Notes under the pieces: model-generated | The model's input: only the letters and a program-made list of their open reading frames with translations | Database searches by the model: none | What the model was told of the DNA's origin: nothing | Shown: positions 18,658-27,299 of the stretch, in pieces | Numbering within the stretch: position 1 is the first letter of the stretch | Layout of the letters: the number at the start of each line of letters is the position of its first letter | Assembly: GCA_019416285.1 (NCBI GenBank) | Contig: DXXM01000029.1 | Location: 1-45,012 of the forward strand | DNA: 45,012 nt | Reading direction: 5' to 3' | From: Bacteroidales bacterium | GTDB taxonomy: Bacteria; Bacteroidota; Bacteroidia; Bacteroidales; Muribaculaceae | Translations under genes and position numbers: made by a program

Positions 18658-19829
18658 TACCCTTTGATTACAGCGACGGGGGAGAGGCGGGTGCGGATGC
18701 GGACAAGGTCAGACTGCGCTGCCATCACTTCGTCGATATTCTTGTATGCTCCCGCCGCTTCGTCGAGGTCATCGCGGCCGCGGATGGCGTGTATGACACC
18801 GAGGCGTTCAAGCCGCCCGATTTCCTCTTCGAGCGAAAGCTCATTGCGGGCCGCAGTGCGGGAGAGACGGCGCCCGGCTCCGTGTGAGCAGGACATGAAT
18901 GATTCAGGATTGCCGAGCCCCTCGGTGATATAGGAGCATGTGCCCTGCGAACCGGGTATGATACCCGTGGTTCCCGCTGTGGCAAGAGTGGCGCCCTTGC
19001 GGTGGACTATACAGTTTTCTCCGAAATGATTCTCCCAGGCGGCATAGTTGTGGGCTATGTTGATTATCGGCTCAAATTCGGCGCCGCTCAGAGTGTCGCC
19101 TATCACCTCCTCTATGCGCTGCATCATCAGGGAACGGTTGCATAGAGCGAAGGCGACACAATATTCCATCTCAGCCCAGTATTGGCGGAACTCATCGGTT
19201 TTCAAGGGAAGGAATGGGAGATTTATTTCGGAAGGCACGACCGAGTACCAGCGGCGGTTGAGTGATTCGGCCTTGTCGTTATAGTAATCTCCCACCTGCT
19301 TACCGAGATTGCGTGAGCCGGAATGAATCATAATCCACATCCATCCTTCATCGTCGCGCTGGATTTCGATGAAGTGATTACCTCCGCCGAGGGTTCCTAC
19401 CTGCTTATGTGCGGAGGTGAGCTCACGGCGTATCACCGTCATCGAATCCGTGTCGAATCCCTGCGGCATATATTCCTCGGGCTGCGCCTGTTTGTGATGG
19501 GCCATGCCGAGTGGAATCTGTTTGCGTATGCCGCGGAGAATCTTTTTGCGCAACACTTCCTGCGTGACTTCCTCAACGCGTACGTTGGTTTTGACGGCAC
19601 ACATTCCGCAGCCGATGTCGACACCTACAGCATTTGGAATCACCACACCTTTTGTGGCGAGAACGCCGCCGATAGGCATACCCTTTCCACCGTGAGCGTC
19701 GGGCATGAGTGCGAGATGATGGTGGATGAAGGGCAATTTGCAGATATTCTCCACTTCCTGACGGCCATGTTCGTCAAGTTCCGTGGCCCAGTTTTTCACA
19801 ATGACATTGTTGATGATTTTTACTTCCAT
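18657..19829 (-). CDS. rtcB: RtcB-family RNA ligase
   Basis: A 390-residue RtcB homologue of the short bacterial type. RtcB joins RNA 2',3'-cyclic phosphate (or 3'-phosphate) ends to 5'-OH ends using GTP and Mn2+. Visible hallmarks are PDAHGGKG, GVDIGCGM with the metal-binding Cys, GGGNHFIE, the late GTCSYI segment and SCSHGAGR, whose His is the expected GMP-accepting residue. No fusion or truncation is seen. It is transcribed away from a WYL regulator, with a 9-bp palindrome between them, which suggests control by that regulator. In bacteria RtcB is generally an RNA-repair or stress enzyme rather than a constitutive tRNA-splicing factor. Confidence 0.95.
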   Translation of the reverse strand: MEVKIINNVIVKNWATELDEHGRQEVENICKLPFIHHHLALMPDAHGGKGMPIGGVLATKGVVIPNAVGVDIGCGMCAVKTNVRVEEVTQEVLRKKILRGIRKQIPLGMAHHKQAQPEEYMPQGFDTDSMTVIRRELTSAHKQVGTLGGGNHFIEIQRDDEGWMWIMIHSGSRNLGKQVGDYYNDKAESLNRRWYSVVPSEINLPFLPLKTDEFRQYWAEMEYCVAFALCNRSLMMQRIEEVIGDTLSGAEFEPIINIAHNYAAWENHFGENCIVHRKGATLATAGTTGIIPGSQGTCSYITEGLGNPESFMSCSHGAGRRLSRTAARNELSLEEEIGRLERLGVIHAIRGRDDLDEAAGAYKNIDEVMAAQSDLVRIRTRLSPVAVIKG

Positions 19830-19870
19830 AATAATGTTGTTTTAAGATTATGGCGCAAAGTTCATACCTG

Positions 19871-19893
19871 ACTACGCAATGATTTTGCGTAGT
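19871..19893. promoter_or_regulatory. Palindromic operator candidate between rtcB and WYL gene
   Basis: ACTACGCAA (19871-19879) and TTGCGTAGT (19885-19893) form a perfect 9-bp inverted repeat with a 5-base spacer, 41 bases upstream of the rtcB start. It could be an operator for the WYL protein or a hairpin in the rtcB leader. Confidence 0.55.
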
Positions 19894-19942
19894 AGAAATA
19901 AAAATCATATATTTACCGAAAATTATGGTCTGAGCACCATAA

Positions 19943-19994
19943 ATTATGAATTGTGCATTATAAATTATGCATTATGAATTGTGCATTATGAATT
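19943..19994. repeat. AT-rich direct repeats upstream of WYL gene
   Basis: An 18-base unit beginning ATTATGAATTGTGC occurs at 19943-19960 and exactly again at 19971-19988, with a partial third copy (ATTATGAATT) at 19985-19994. The array ends nine bases before the WYL start codon. Confidence 0.75.
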
Positions 19995-20003
19995 AAAAAA
20001 ATT

Positions 20004-21017
20004 ATGTCACAGAACAAAAACGCACTTCTCCGCTACCGCACCATCGACCGTTGTCTGCGCAACACTGGCCGTCAATGGACATTGCAGGATCTCGTGGACG
20101 CCTGCAGCGATGCCTTGTTTGAATATGAAGGTAAACAGGATTCGGTGAGTGTGCGCACCGTTCAGCTCGACATACAGATGATGCGGTCAGACAGACTTGG
20201 CTATGAGGCGCCGATAGAGGTCTACGACAGGAAATATTACCGCTATTCCGACCCTGACTATTCTATAAGCAACCGCCCCCTCTCGCAGCATGATATAGAT
20301 GTGCTCAACCGGACAATCGACCTCCTGAGGCAGTTTGACGAGTTCGACCGTTACCATGACATGGCCGATGTGGTCAGCCGCCTGCAGGATAAGGTGGCAT
20401 CCGCGCAGCGTCGGCCTCCGATTGTCGATTTCGAGCGCAATCCCAACCTGAAAGGTCTTGAATATCTCACGGAGATTTACGACATCATCGCCGCACGGCA
20501 GGCAGTCCATATCGTCTATCGTTCCTTCAATGCACGCGAGCCAAAGGACTTCATCCTTTTCCCTTATCTTCTCAAGGAATACCGCAACCGATGGTTTCTT
20601 TTCGGTTCGCGTGCGGGAGATATGAAGCTGTTTAATCTCGCTCTCGACAGGATAGTGTCGGTAATAGCTTGTCCAGACATACCGTATAAGGAAAATCCTG
20701 ATTTCGGTGAGGATTTTTTTGATGATGTGATAGGTGTGACGAAACATCCGCGTCTGAGGAAAGAGCGTGTACGCATTTTTGCTGATAATTCACAGGCGAG
20801 CTATATACTGACGAAGCCGCTACATTCGTCGCAGCGGCTTGTCGAGAGGAATAAATCAGACGGCTCAATGGAGTTTGAGCTTGAAGTTGTGGTGAATCCC
20901 GAGTTCATATCGCAGATTCTCGGCTTCGGAGCGGGAGTAAGAGTCACGGCTCCGAAATCGCTTGTCAAAACCATCCGGAATATCTGCCGCAGAGCTGCGG
21001 CGCAATATGACGAGTGA
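20004..21017 (+). CDS. WYL-domain transcriptional regulator
   Basis: A 337-residue regulator. Residues about 1-75 look like a winged helix-turn-helix (TLQDLVDACSDAL, then SVRTVQLDIQMMR). Residues about 160-240 form a WYL domain, here reading HIVYRSF and RNRWFLFGS, with the C-terminal WCX extension to 337. WYL proteins sense nucleic acids or nucleotides and control DNA-damage, phage-defence and RNA-repair genes. Its position next to rtcB, divergently oriented, fits control of RNA repair. The segment has no membrane or signal region. Cytoplasmic DNA binding is inferred from the fold. Confidence 0.88.
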   Translation: MSQNKNALLRYRTIDRCLRNTGRQWTLQDLVDACSDALFEYEGKQDSVSVRTVQLDIQMMRSDRLGYEAPIEVYDRKYYRYSDPDYSISNRPLSQHDIDVLNRTIDLLRQFDEFDRYHDMADVVSRLQDKVASAQRRPPIVDFERNPNLKGLEYLTEIYDIIAARQAVHIVYRSFNAREPKDFILFPYLLKEYRNRWFLFGSRAGDMKLFNLALDRIVSVIACPDIPYKENPDFGEDFFDDVIGVTKHPRLRKERVRIFADNSQASYILTKPLHSSQRLVERNKSDGSMEFELEVVVNPEFISQILGFGAGVRVTAPKSLVKTIRNICRRAAAQYDE

Positions 21018-21076
21018 ATATATAGGGATGACTTTATCTTTTTACGCTAAAATCATAGATTCTATCGGATTTTGTT

Positions 21077-21084
21077 TACTTTTG
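21077..21084 (+). promoter_or_regulatory. -7 promoter element for the NSS transporter
   Basis: TACTTTTG fits TAnnTTTG and lies 38 bases before the start codon. No TTTG is present at the expected -33 position, so the call is tentative. Confidence 0.45.
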
Positions 21085-21122
21085 CAGGAAATTTCCCTGA
21101 AAAAGTAACAAACTTATAGCAC

Positions 21123-22472
21123 ATGACAGAAAAACGCGCACAATTCGCAACCAAACTCGGTGTAATCGCAACGACAGTCGGTTCGGCAGTGGGACTCGGT
21201 AATATATGGCGCTTCCCCTTCGAGGCCGGAGTCCACGGCGGAGGGGCTTTCCTGCTGATAGACCTGTTTTTTATATTTATCGTGGGTATTCCGGTTGTGT
21301 GTGCGGAGTTTATAATCGGGCGTCACACGGGCTCCAATGTGCGAGGCGCTTTCCGTGCGCTCGCTCCGGGCAAACCGTGGGGCATTGTGGGCTATCTCGG
21401 GCTGCTTGCCTCGATTCTGATTCTGAGCTTCTATTCGGTAGTGGCCGGATGGACTCTTGAATATATCTACCGCTCGGTGACAGGATTCGGCGGCGTGACG
21501 TCGGTCGAGGGATTGCACGAACAGTTTGACGCTTTCGCCACGTCCGACTGGCGCCCGGTGATGTGGACCCTTGTGTTTCTCGCCGTCAACTATGTGATTC
21601 TTGTGCGCGGCGTTCAGAAAGGCATAGAGAAGATGTCGAATATAATGATGCCTCTGCTGTTTGTGATTCTGATAGTGTTCTGCATCAATTCGCTTCTGAT
21701 GCCGGGAGCGGCAGAGGGGCTTGAGTTCCTTTTCCGGCCCGATTTCTCAAAAGTCACTCCTACGGTGATGCTCAGTGCCATGGGGCAGGCATTTTTCTCG
21801 TTGAGTCTCGGGCTCGGATGTCTGATTACCTATTCAAGCTATTTCAATAAACGCACACCGCTGCTGAGAACCGCGGGAGTCATGGCGTCGCTCGACACAC
21901 TTGTGGCAATCCTTGCCGGAGTCATCATCTTCTCGGCCGTGTTCACTTTCGGGATGGAGCCTGCCGCGGGCCCGAAGCTCGTGTTTGAGATTTTGCCCTC
22001 GATATTCTACCACACTCCCGGCTCGGTCATCTGGTCCACGCTCTTTTTCGTGTTGCTCTTCCTCGCCTCCCTTTCGTCGACCATCTCCATGAGCGAAATC
22101 TGCATAGCATATCTCACGGACGAATTCGGGATGTCGCGCCGCAAGGCCACGAGCTGCAACATAGGTGTGGCTATGGTGCTCGGAACAGTCTGCGCCCTCT
22201 CATTCGGCTCGCTTTCCGGATGGACGGTGTGCGGACTCACGGTGTTCAACCTCTTTGACTACGTGTCGTCCAACATAATCCTCCCCGTCGGCGGTATGAT
22301 TATTTCTGTTTTTGTCGGCTGGGTTCTCGACAGGAGCGTGGTACGCGGCGAGCTGATGAGCTCCGGAAGCGGAGTGCGTCCGTGGATGGTCAGCATCGTG
22401 GTGTGCTGTCTCCGCTACGTGGCTCCCGCGTGCATAGCCCTTGTGTTCATTTTCGGTCTGGGGATTTTTTGA
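21123..22472 (+). CDS. Sodium-dependent transporter, NSS (SNF) family
   Basis: A 449-residue inner-membrane symporter with about 11 hydrophobic segments, typical of bacterial members such as Tyt1, which lack the twelfth helix. The first helix carries the family motif GSAVGLGNIWRFPF, where Na+ and substrate bind near the unwound centre. FFSLSLGLG (about residues 224-232) is the conserved helix-6 region. These transporters usually take up amino acids with Na+. The particular amino acid cannot be read from the sequence. It stands alone with its own putative promoter and has no obvious link to the polysaccharide genes. Confidence 0.92.
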   Translation: MTEKRAQFATKLGVIATTVGSAVGLGNIWRFPFEAGVHGGGAFLLIDLFFIFIVGIPVVCAEFIIGRHTGSNVRGAFRALAPGKPWGIVGYLGLLASILILSFYSVVAGWTLEYIYRSVTGFGGVTSVEGLHEQFDAFATSDWRPVMWTLVFLAVNYVILVRGVQKGIEKMSNIMMPLLFVILIVFCINSLLMPGAAEGLEFLFRPDFSKVTPTVMLSAMGQAFFSLSLGLGCLITYSSYFNKRTPLLRTAGVMASLDTLVAILAGVIIFSAVFTFGMEPAAGPKLVFEILPSIFYHTPGSVIWSTLFFVLLFLASLSSTISMSEICIAYLTDEFGMSRRKATSCNIGVAMVLGTVCALSFGSLSGWTVCGLTVFNLFDYVSSNIILPVGGMIISVFVGWVLDRSVVRGELMSSGSGVRPWMVSIVVCCLRYVAPACIALVFIFGLGIF

Positions 22473-22758
22473 TGTTGCAGAGAGTCGTTTGAATTTAACT
22501 TTACGAAATCTTTAGAGGTCTTTTCAGCCTGTTTCGAAAGATCATTAAGTCATTAGTCATTATGGAGTCCCATAATTCCTTCATTCAACCTCAAAACACC
22601 CTCTAAGGAGTCTTTTTCCCTAAAATTGCATAAATCTGTCACTTGATAGCGACAGATTCGAAAATTTTCATTAAGTTTGTGGAGACATTGTCCGGATTAT
22701 CCGGGTTAGTTAATGGGTGGCGGTGAGTATCCGCCTCTCTGTAATTATAAGTTCTCCC
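22473..22758. other. Intergenic region with promoter and dyad
   Basis: No gene is seen in this 286-base gap. A small 7-bp hairpin (22559-22565 with 22570-22576) might end the transporter transcript but lacks a T-run. The right half has the dyad and -7 element listed separately. Confidence 0.5.
22633..22679 (+). promoter_or_regulatory. glgB promoter with overlapping dyad
   Basis: TAAGTTTG (22672-22679) fits the TAnnTTTG -7 element. A perfect 8-bp inverted repeat, AATCTGTC (22633-22640) and GACAGATT (22651-22658), covers the region where the -33 box should be. The arms are 18 bases apart centre to centre, suitable for a dimeric regulator. Confidence 0.5.
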
Positions 22759-24819
22759 ATGAAAAAAAAGACTCTCAACATTATTAAAAACGATCCGTGG
22801 CTTGAACCTTATTCCGACGCAATTATTGGCCGTCACAACGATGCCGTAGCTAAGGAAGCCGAACTATGCGGCACTGACGGGTCGCTTGATTCTTTTGCAA
22901 ACGCACACAATTTCTTCGGCCTGCACCATCTGTCCGACGGCGGATGGGTGTTCCGCGAGTGGGCTCCCAACGCTACCTCCATCACTCTCATCGGCGACTT
23001 CTCGAAATGGAAACGCATGAAGAAGTATGCCCTGAAACCTAAGAAAAACGGGGTTTGGGAAATCCGTCTCAAACCTGCCGACATGAACCACGGCGACCTG
23101 TATAAGATGATTGTCACCTGGGACGGCGGCGAAGGCGAAAGAATACCTGCCTATGCCACCCGAGTGGTTCAGGACGAGCAGACCAAGGTGTTTTCTGCCC
23201 AGATATGGTCGCCGGAGCCCTACAAATGGAAGGTGCGCCGCTTCCGCCCCGATACCCGTCCGCTCCTTATATATGAATGTCATATCGGCATGGCGCAGCA
23301 GAAGGAAGGCGTCGGAACCTACACCGAGTTCCGCGACCTGATTCTTCCGCGCATCGCCGCCGACGGCTACAATGCCATTCAGATAATGGCTATACAGGAA
23401 CATCCCTACTACGGTTCCTTCGGCTATCACGTGTCGAGCTTCTATGCGCCCTCGAGCCGCTTCGGAACTCCGGAGGAGCTCAAGAGCCTCATCGACAAGG
23501 CCCATGAGCTCGGCATAGCCGTGATTATGGATATTGTCCACTCTCATGCCGTAAAGAACGAGGTCGAGGGTCTCGGACGTCTCGACGGAAGTTACAATCA
23601 GTACTTCTACGGCGATTCGCGCCGCGAGCATCCGGCATGGGATTCCCTCTGTTTCGACTACGGCAAGAACGATGTGATAAACTTCCTCCTCTCCAACTGC
23701 AAATACTGGCTTCAGGAATTCCGTTTCGACGGTTTCCGCTTTGACGGCGTCACCTCGATGCTCTACTACAGCCATGGTCTCGGACAGGCTTTCTGCAGCT
23801 ATGAGGATTACTACAACGGCGGTCAGGACACCAACGCCATCACATATCTCACCCTTGCCAACAAGCTCATACATCAGATTAACCCCAACGCGATAACCAT
23901 CGCTGAGGAGATGAGCGGTATGCCGGGGCTCGCAGTGCCCGTGAAGGACGGCGGTATCGGCTTCGACTATCGCATGGCCATGGGCATCCCCGACTACTGG
24001 ATCAAGATGCTCAAGGAGAAAAAGGACGAGGACTGGCATCCGACCTCGATTTTCTGGGAACTCACTAACCGCCGCGCCGACGAAAAGACAATCTCATACG
24101 TCGAGAGCCATGACCAGGCGCTCGTGGGCGACAAGACGGTGATTTTCCGCCTTATCGACAAGGAAATGTACTGGCACATGATGAAGGATGACGACAACAT
24201 GGTGGTGGCACGCGGCATGGCGCTCCACAAGATGATACGCCTCGTCACCGCAGCTACCATCAACGGCGGCTATCTCAACTTCATGGGCAATGAGTTCGGC
24301 CATCCCGAATGGATTGACTTCCCGCGCGAGGGCAATGGCTGGAGCTACAAGTATGCGCGTCGCCAGTGGGACCTCGTGGACCGCAAGGAGCTGAAATATG
24401 AGCTTCTCAACGCCTTCGACAACGCGATGATCCATCTGCTTTCGGGCGTGTATAATTTCCAGGCTCTTCCCGTGGTCAAGCTCTGGGAGAAGGACGATGA
24501 CCAGGTGCTCGCGTTCATGCGCGGCGACCTCGTGTTTGTGTTCAACTTCAATCCCTCGAAGGCATTTACCGGCTACGGCGTTCTTGCTCCCGCAGGAGAA
24601 TATGATGTCGTTCTCTCGACCGACAATCCTCTCTTCGGCGGCTACGGCAATATCGATGAGAGCGTAAGCCATCTCACTCAGACAGACCCGCTGTTCGCTC
24701 CCTCAGGCCGCGAGTGGCTGCGTCTGTACCTGCCTCCGCGTTCCGCACAGGTGCTCCGTCTGCGCCGCCCGCAGCCTGAGTCCCGTCCCAAAAAGCCCGG
24801 ACGTCCCGCGAAGAAGTAA
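22759..24819 (+). CDS. glgB: 1,4-alpha-glucan branching enzyme, GH13_8
   Basis: A 686-residue branching enzyme that makes alpha-1,6 branches in glycogen. It resembles the eukaryotic-type subfamily (GH13_8) in length and in lacking the long N-terminal extension of E. coli GlgB. A CBM48 lies at about residues 60-150 (WVFREWAPNA). The catalytic barrel has DIVHSHA, FRFDGVTSM (nucleophile Asp), TIAEEMSG (acid Glu) and ESHDQALVGDKT (transition-state Asp). The C-terminus ends in a basic Pro/Lys-rich tail. The ATG at 22759 follows the promoter and fits the family N-terminus better than the in-frame codon at 22717. No other glycogen gene is adjacent. Confidence 0.95.
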   Translation: MKKKTLNIIKNDPWLEPYSDAIIGRHNDAVAKEAELCGTDGSLDSFANAHNFFGLHHLSDGGWVFREWAPNATSITLIGDFSKWKRMKKYALKPKKNGVWEIRLKPADMNHGDLYKMIVTWDGGEGERIPAYATRVVQDEQTKVFSAQIWSPEPYKWKVRRFRPDTRPLLIYECHIGMAQQKEGVGTYTEFRDLILPRIAADGYNAIQIMAIQEHPYYGSFGYHVSSFYAPSSRFGTPEELKSLIDKAHELGIAVIMDIVHSHAVKNEVEGLGRLDGSYNQYFYGDSRREHPAWDSLCFDYGKNDVINFLLSNCKYWLQEFRFDGFRFDGVTSMLYYSHGLGQAFCSYEDYYNGGQDTNAITYLTLANKLIHQINPNAITIAEEMSGMPGLAVPVKDGGIGFDYRMAMGIPDYWIKMLKEKKDEDWHPTSIFWELTNRRADEKTISYVESHDQALVGDKTVIFRLIDKEMYWHMMKDDDNMVVARGMALHKMIRLVTAATINGGYLNFMGNEFGHPEWIDFPREGNGWSYKYARRQWDLVDRKELKYELLNAFDNAMIHLLSGVYNFQALPVVKLWEKDDDQVLAFMRGDLVFVFNFNPSKAFTGYGVLAPAGEYDVVLSTDNPLFGGYGNIDESVSHLTQTDPLFAPSGREWLRLYLPPRSAQVLRLRRPQPESRPKKPGRPAKK

Positions 24820-24840
24820 ACTTCTTCACAAAAATATAAA

Positions 24841-24890
24841 TATAATCAGGCCCGGAATCGCATCGGATTCCGGGCCTGATTATATTTTAT
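24841..24890. terminator. Shared bidirectional terminator, glgB / GH28
   Basis: A perfect 19-bp inverted repeat (24841-24859 with 24866-24884) with a 6-base loop and TTTTAT after it. It lies between the convergent glgB and polygalacturonase genes and should end both transcripts. Confidence 0.93.
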
Positions 24891-24907
24891 ACCGGGTGGC
24901 CCGAGGA

Positions 24908-26461
24908 TTATTTGATGTCTATATCCTTGTTAGTGCCGGTGTAGGAGATTTTTTCGGCATCAGGAGTGTTGAGGGTGCAGTTTGTGAAATCGGCGTCGAT
25001 TACATTGTTTATTTTCAGAGCAGGACCTTTCTGCGCGGTAATGTTCACATTGTCGAAGCGGATTCCGGTCGACTCAGAGATGAGACCGCCGTTTTTGGCT
25101 GTGAAAATCGAGTTTGTGAGGCTGACATTCTCGATGTGCATCTCCGGCAGACCGTTGAATTTCACGCTCATGCCCGAATGGAAGGCCGAGACGCCGTTGA
25201 TTGTGATGTTGCGGAACTGGGGAGTTGTCTCGTCGACCGGCGGGATGGTCTTGGGAGCGTTTTTCACCCAGTAGTAGAGGTCGAAGAGGAGCGCTTCCTC
25301 GCGGATGTTGAGCATATTTACATTGTCGATGAAGATATTCTCCACCACTCCGCCGCGGCCGCGGGTGCTCTTGAAGCGCAGGCCCACGTCGGTGCCTATG
25401 AACTGGCAGTCGGTGACGGACACATTGTTGACTCCGCCCGACATCTCACTGCCCACCACGAAACCTCCGTGGCCCTGAAACACACGGCAGTCCTTCACGA
25501 TTACGTTTTCGGTCGGGATTCCGCGCCTGCGGCCATCCTCGTCCTTGCCTGATTTGATGCAGATGGCGTCGTCGCCTACATCGAGAGTCGAGCGGTATAT
25601 AATCACATTTTTGCACGACTCCACGTCAAGACCGTCGCCGTTCATGGCGTATTCGGGATTCTTGATGTAGACATCGTCGATGATGAGGTTCTCGCACATA
25701 AGCGGGTGGAGGTTCCATGCCGGAGAGTTCTGAAAGAGGACGCCCTGGAGATACACGTTTTTACATTTGACGAATTTCAGCATCACCGGACGCACGAAGC
25801 GTTTGATTTTCTCGGCTTCCTCCTTTGAAAGCGCCTTGAGCTGGTCGTGGGAGAGTTTGGAGCCCTCTATATAGTCCTCGCCGGGATACCAGGCATAGTC
25901 ATCCTTCACGATACCTCCCGAGGCCACGAGACTTTTCCATTGTCCGGGAGTCATTTTGTCGCGTTTCACAGCGCGCCATGCCGCTCCGTTGCCGTCGATG
26001 GCGCCTTCGCCGGTGATGGCTATGTTCTCAAGACCCTCGCCGTAGATGGGGGAGATGGCGCGGTAAGCCTCGTAGCCCTCATAGACGGTGTAGATTACGG
26101 GGTAGAGGTTCGGGTCGGGGGAGAAAAGAATCAGCGCGCCGCCGTCGAGGTGGAGATTGATGTTTGACTTGAAGATAATGGGCCCGGTGAGCCAGATGCC
26201 GGAGGGGACGTTGAGTGTGCCGCCACCTTTGGCCGAGAGAGCTTCGATGGCGCGGGCAAAGGCGTCGGTGTTGAGTGTCTTGCCGTCGGACACGGCGCCG
26301 AAGTCGGTGAGCGATACGGTGTTGGCCGGGAACACGGGCCTGTCAATCACGGGCATTTCAAAGGGAAGTCCCTCGTAGAGATGGCTGTAGGTGGAATTTC
26401 CGGCGCCAAATGCCGCGGCGCAACTGAGGCAGAGTCCAAGCACGGATGTCAGTAATCTCAT
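24908..26461 (-). CDS. GH28 polygalacturonase, secreted
   Basis: A 517-residue right-handed beta-helix pectinase of the exo-acting bacterial type, with a signal peptide ending near residue 20. All four GH28 motifs are present: NGD (274-276), DD (297-298), GHG (330-332) and RFK (362-364). A pectate-lyase-3-like N-terminal segment (TDFGAVSDG) precedes the helix. It would trim galacturonic acid from homogalacturonan or from the RG-II backbone after side-chain removal; the RG-II locus of B. thetaiotaomicron includes such an enzyme. An insertion (about 165-225, with KMTPGQWKS and EDYIEGSKL) probably shapes the active-site entrance. It has its own promoter, divergent from the YhcH gene. Confidence 0.93.
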   Translation of the reverse strand: MRLLTSVLGLCLSCAAAFGAGNSTYSHLYEGLPFEMPVIDRPVFPANTVSLTDFGAVSDGKTLNTDAFARAIEALSAKGGGTLNVPSGIWLTGPIIFKSNINLHLDGGALILFSPDPNLYPVIYTVYEGYEAYRAISPIYGEGLENIAITGEGAIDGNGAAWRAVKRDKMTPGQWKSLVASGGIVKDDYAWYPGEDYIEGSKLSHDQLKALSKEEAEKIKRFVRPVMLKFVKCKNVYLQGVLFQNSPAWNLHPLMCENLIIDDVYIKNPEYAMNGDGLDVESCKNVIIYRSTLDVGDDAICIKSGKDEDGRRRGIPTENVIVKDCRVFQGHGGFVVGSEMSGGVNNVSVTDCQFIGTDVGLRFKSTRGRGGVVENIFIDNVNMLNIREEALLFDLYYWVKNAPKTIPPVDETTPQFRNITINGVSAFHSGMSVKFNGLPEMHIENVSLTNSIFTAKNGGLISESTGIRFDNVNITAQKGPALKINNVIDADFTNCTLNTPDAEKISYTGTNKDIDIK

Positions 26462-26537
26462 GGTTAGTCAGATTCGTTGTAGGGTAATTATTAATGGATT
26501 AAACGGAGAAGAGATGGCGGGGAGAGATTTCATTGTC

Positions 26538-26569
26538 CAAAGTTACAGATAATTCCCGTCAAAACCAAC
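26538..26569 (-). promoter_or_regulatory. Promoter for GH28
   Basis: On the minus strand TAACTTTG (26538-26545) matches TAnnTTTG, and GTTG (26566-26569) is a three-of-four -33 match with a 20-base gap. It lies back to back with the YhcH promoter. Confidence 0.6.
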
Positions 26570-26583
26570 TGTGGCGAATCCGA

Positions 26584-26615
26584 TTTGCTTTATTCGGCCC
26601 ATTTCCGTATTTTTG
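26584..26615 (+). promoter_or_regulatory. Promoter for YhcH-family gene
   Basis: TTTG (26584-26587), a 20-base gap and TATTTTTG (26608-26615) match the Bacteroidota consensus exactly. Transcription should start near 26622, about 32 bases before the ATG. Confidence 0.75.
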
Positions 26616-26653
26616 CATCAGTAAAATTTACTGACCATAAATTTATCACAACC

Positions 26654-27214
26654 ATGTCAACAGAAAAAACTATCACTCCCGAAGAGGCCCGCGAATGGGT
26701 GAAAAGCCGCGAATGGGCCAACGGATGTAAGCTCAATGTCGATGACACCGTGGATGCTGTGGAGTTCGCCACTCAGTATCGCCGCAACAAGCCCCTCTGG
26801 GACAAACTCTTCAAATTTCTTGCCGAGACTGACCCGATGACTCTCGAACCGGGCAAAATCGAGCTCGAGAAGGGACGCGTGTGGATTAATGTCCCCGCCG
26901 AATATACTCCGAAATCTGCCGAGGAGACAAGAACCGAGAATCACCGCAAGTTCATCGACCTGCAGTACACTTTTGTAGGTGATGAGCTTTACGGTCTCGC
27001 CGACCCCGACAAGGTGACTCCCACTATGGAGTATGACCCCGTGAAGGACCGCACCTTCTACACGCTCGACGCTCCGGCCTCATACGTTCCCGCCGGTCCC
27101 GACCGCTTCTTCCTCTATTTCCCGCATGACCTCCACCAGCCTTCGGTGCAGGCATCGGAGAACCCCGGCGTATGCCGCAAACTCGTCGGCAAAATCGAAT
27201 ACGCGGCAGACTGA
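26654..27214 (+). CDS. YhcH/YjgK/YiaL (NanQ-like) family protein
   Basis: A 186-residue cytoplasmic cupin-like protein of the YhcH/DUF386 family. Family hallmarks are HRKFIDLQY and, near the C-terminus, FPHDLHQP, whose His and acidic residues bind metal. E. coli YhcH (NanQ) has been described as a sialic-acid anomerase, speeding conversion between ring forms of a 2-keto-3-deoxy sugar acid; other members accompany sugar-acid catabolism. The ATG at 26654 is chosen because the longer ORF start at 26585 precedes the promoter. An N-terminal extension of about 60 residues before the usual core (EEAREWVKSREWANG) is seen. Divergence from the GH28 gene suggests, without proving, a pectin-linked role. 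Confidence 0.82.
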   Translation: MSTEKTITPEEAREWVKSREWANGCKLNVDDTVDAVEFATQYRRNKPLWDKLFKFLAETDPMTLEPGKIELEKGRVWINVPAEYTPKSAEETRTENHRKFIDLQYTFVGDELYGLADPDKVTPTMEYDPVKDRTFYTLDAPASYVPAGPDRFFLYFPHDLHQPSVQASENPGVCRKLVGKIEYAAD

Positions 27215-27240
27215 CGCCTCTGACCCGCTGACAAAACATC

Positions 27241-27274
27241 ATCAGGCCCCCGGCATCACCGCTGGGGGCCTGAT
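27241..27274. terminator. Shared bidirectional terminator, YhcH / TonB receptor
   Basis: A perfect 11-bp inverted repeat (27241-27251 with 27264-27274) rich in G-C pairs, with a 12-base loop, between two convergent genes. The T-run after it on the plus strand is weak. Confidence 0.8.
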
Positions 27275-27299
27275 TTGTCTGATATGATTGGCTGTTTAC

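Noticed and set aside
22559..22576. Hairpin after the NSS transporter as terminator
   Set aside because: The 7-bp stem lacks a following T-run, so it is only mentioned in the intergenic entry.
22864..24039. 391-codon open frame on the minus strand
   Set aside because: It is antisense to the well-supported branching-enzyme gene and shows no domain or start signal.
24896..25552. 218-codon open frame on the plus strand
   Set aside because: It is antisense to the GH28 gene and begins inside the terminator region; the GH28 motifs show which strand codes.
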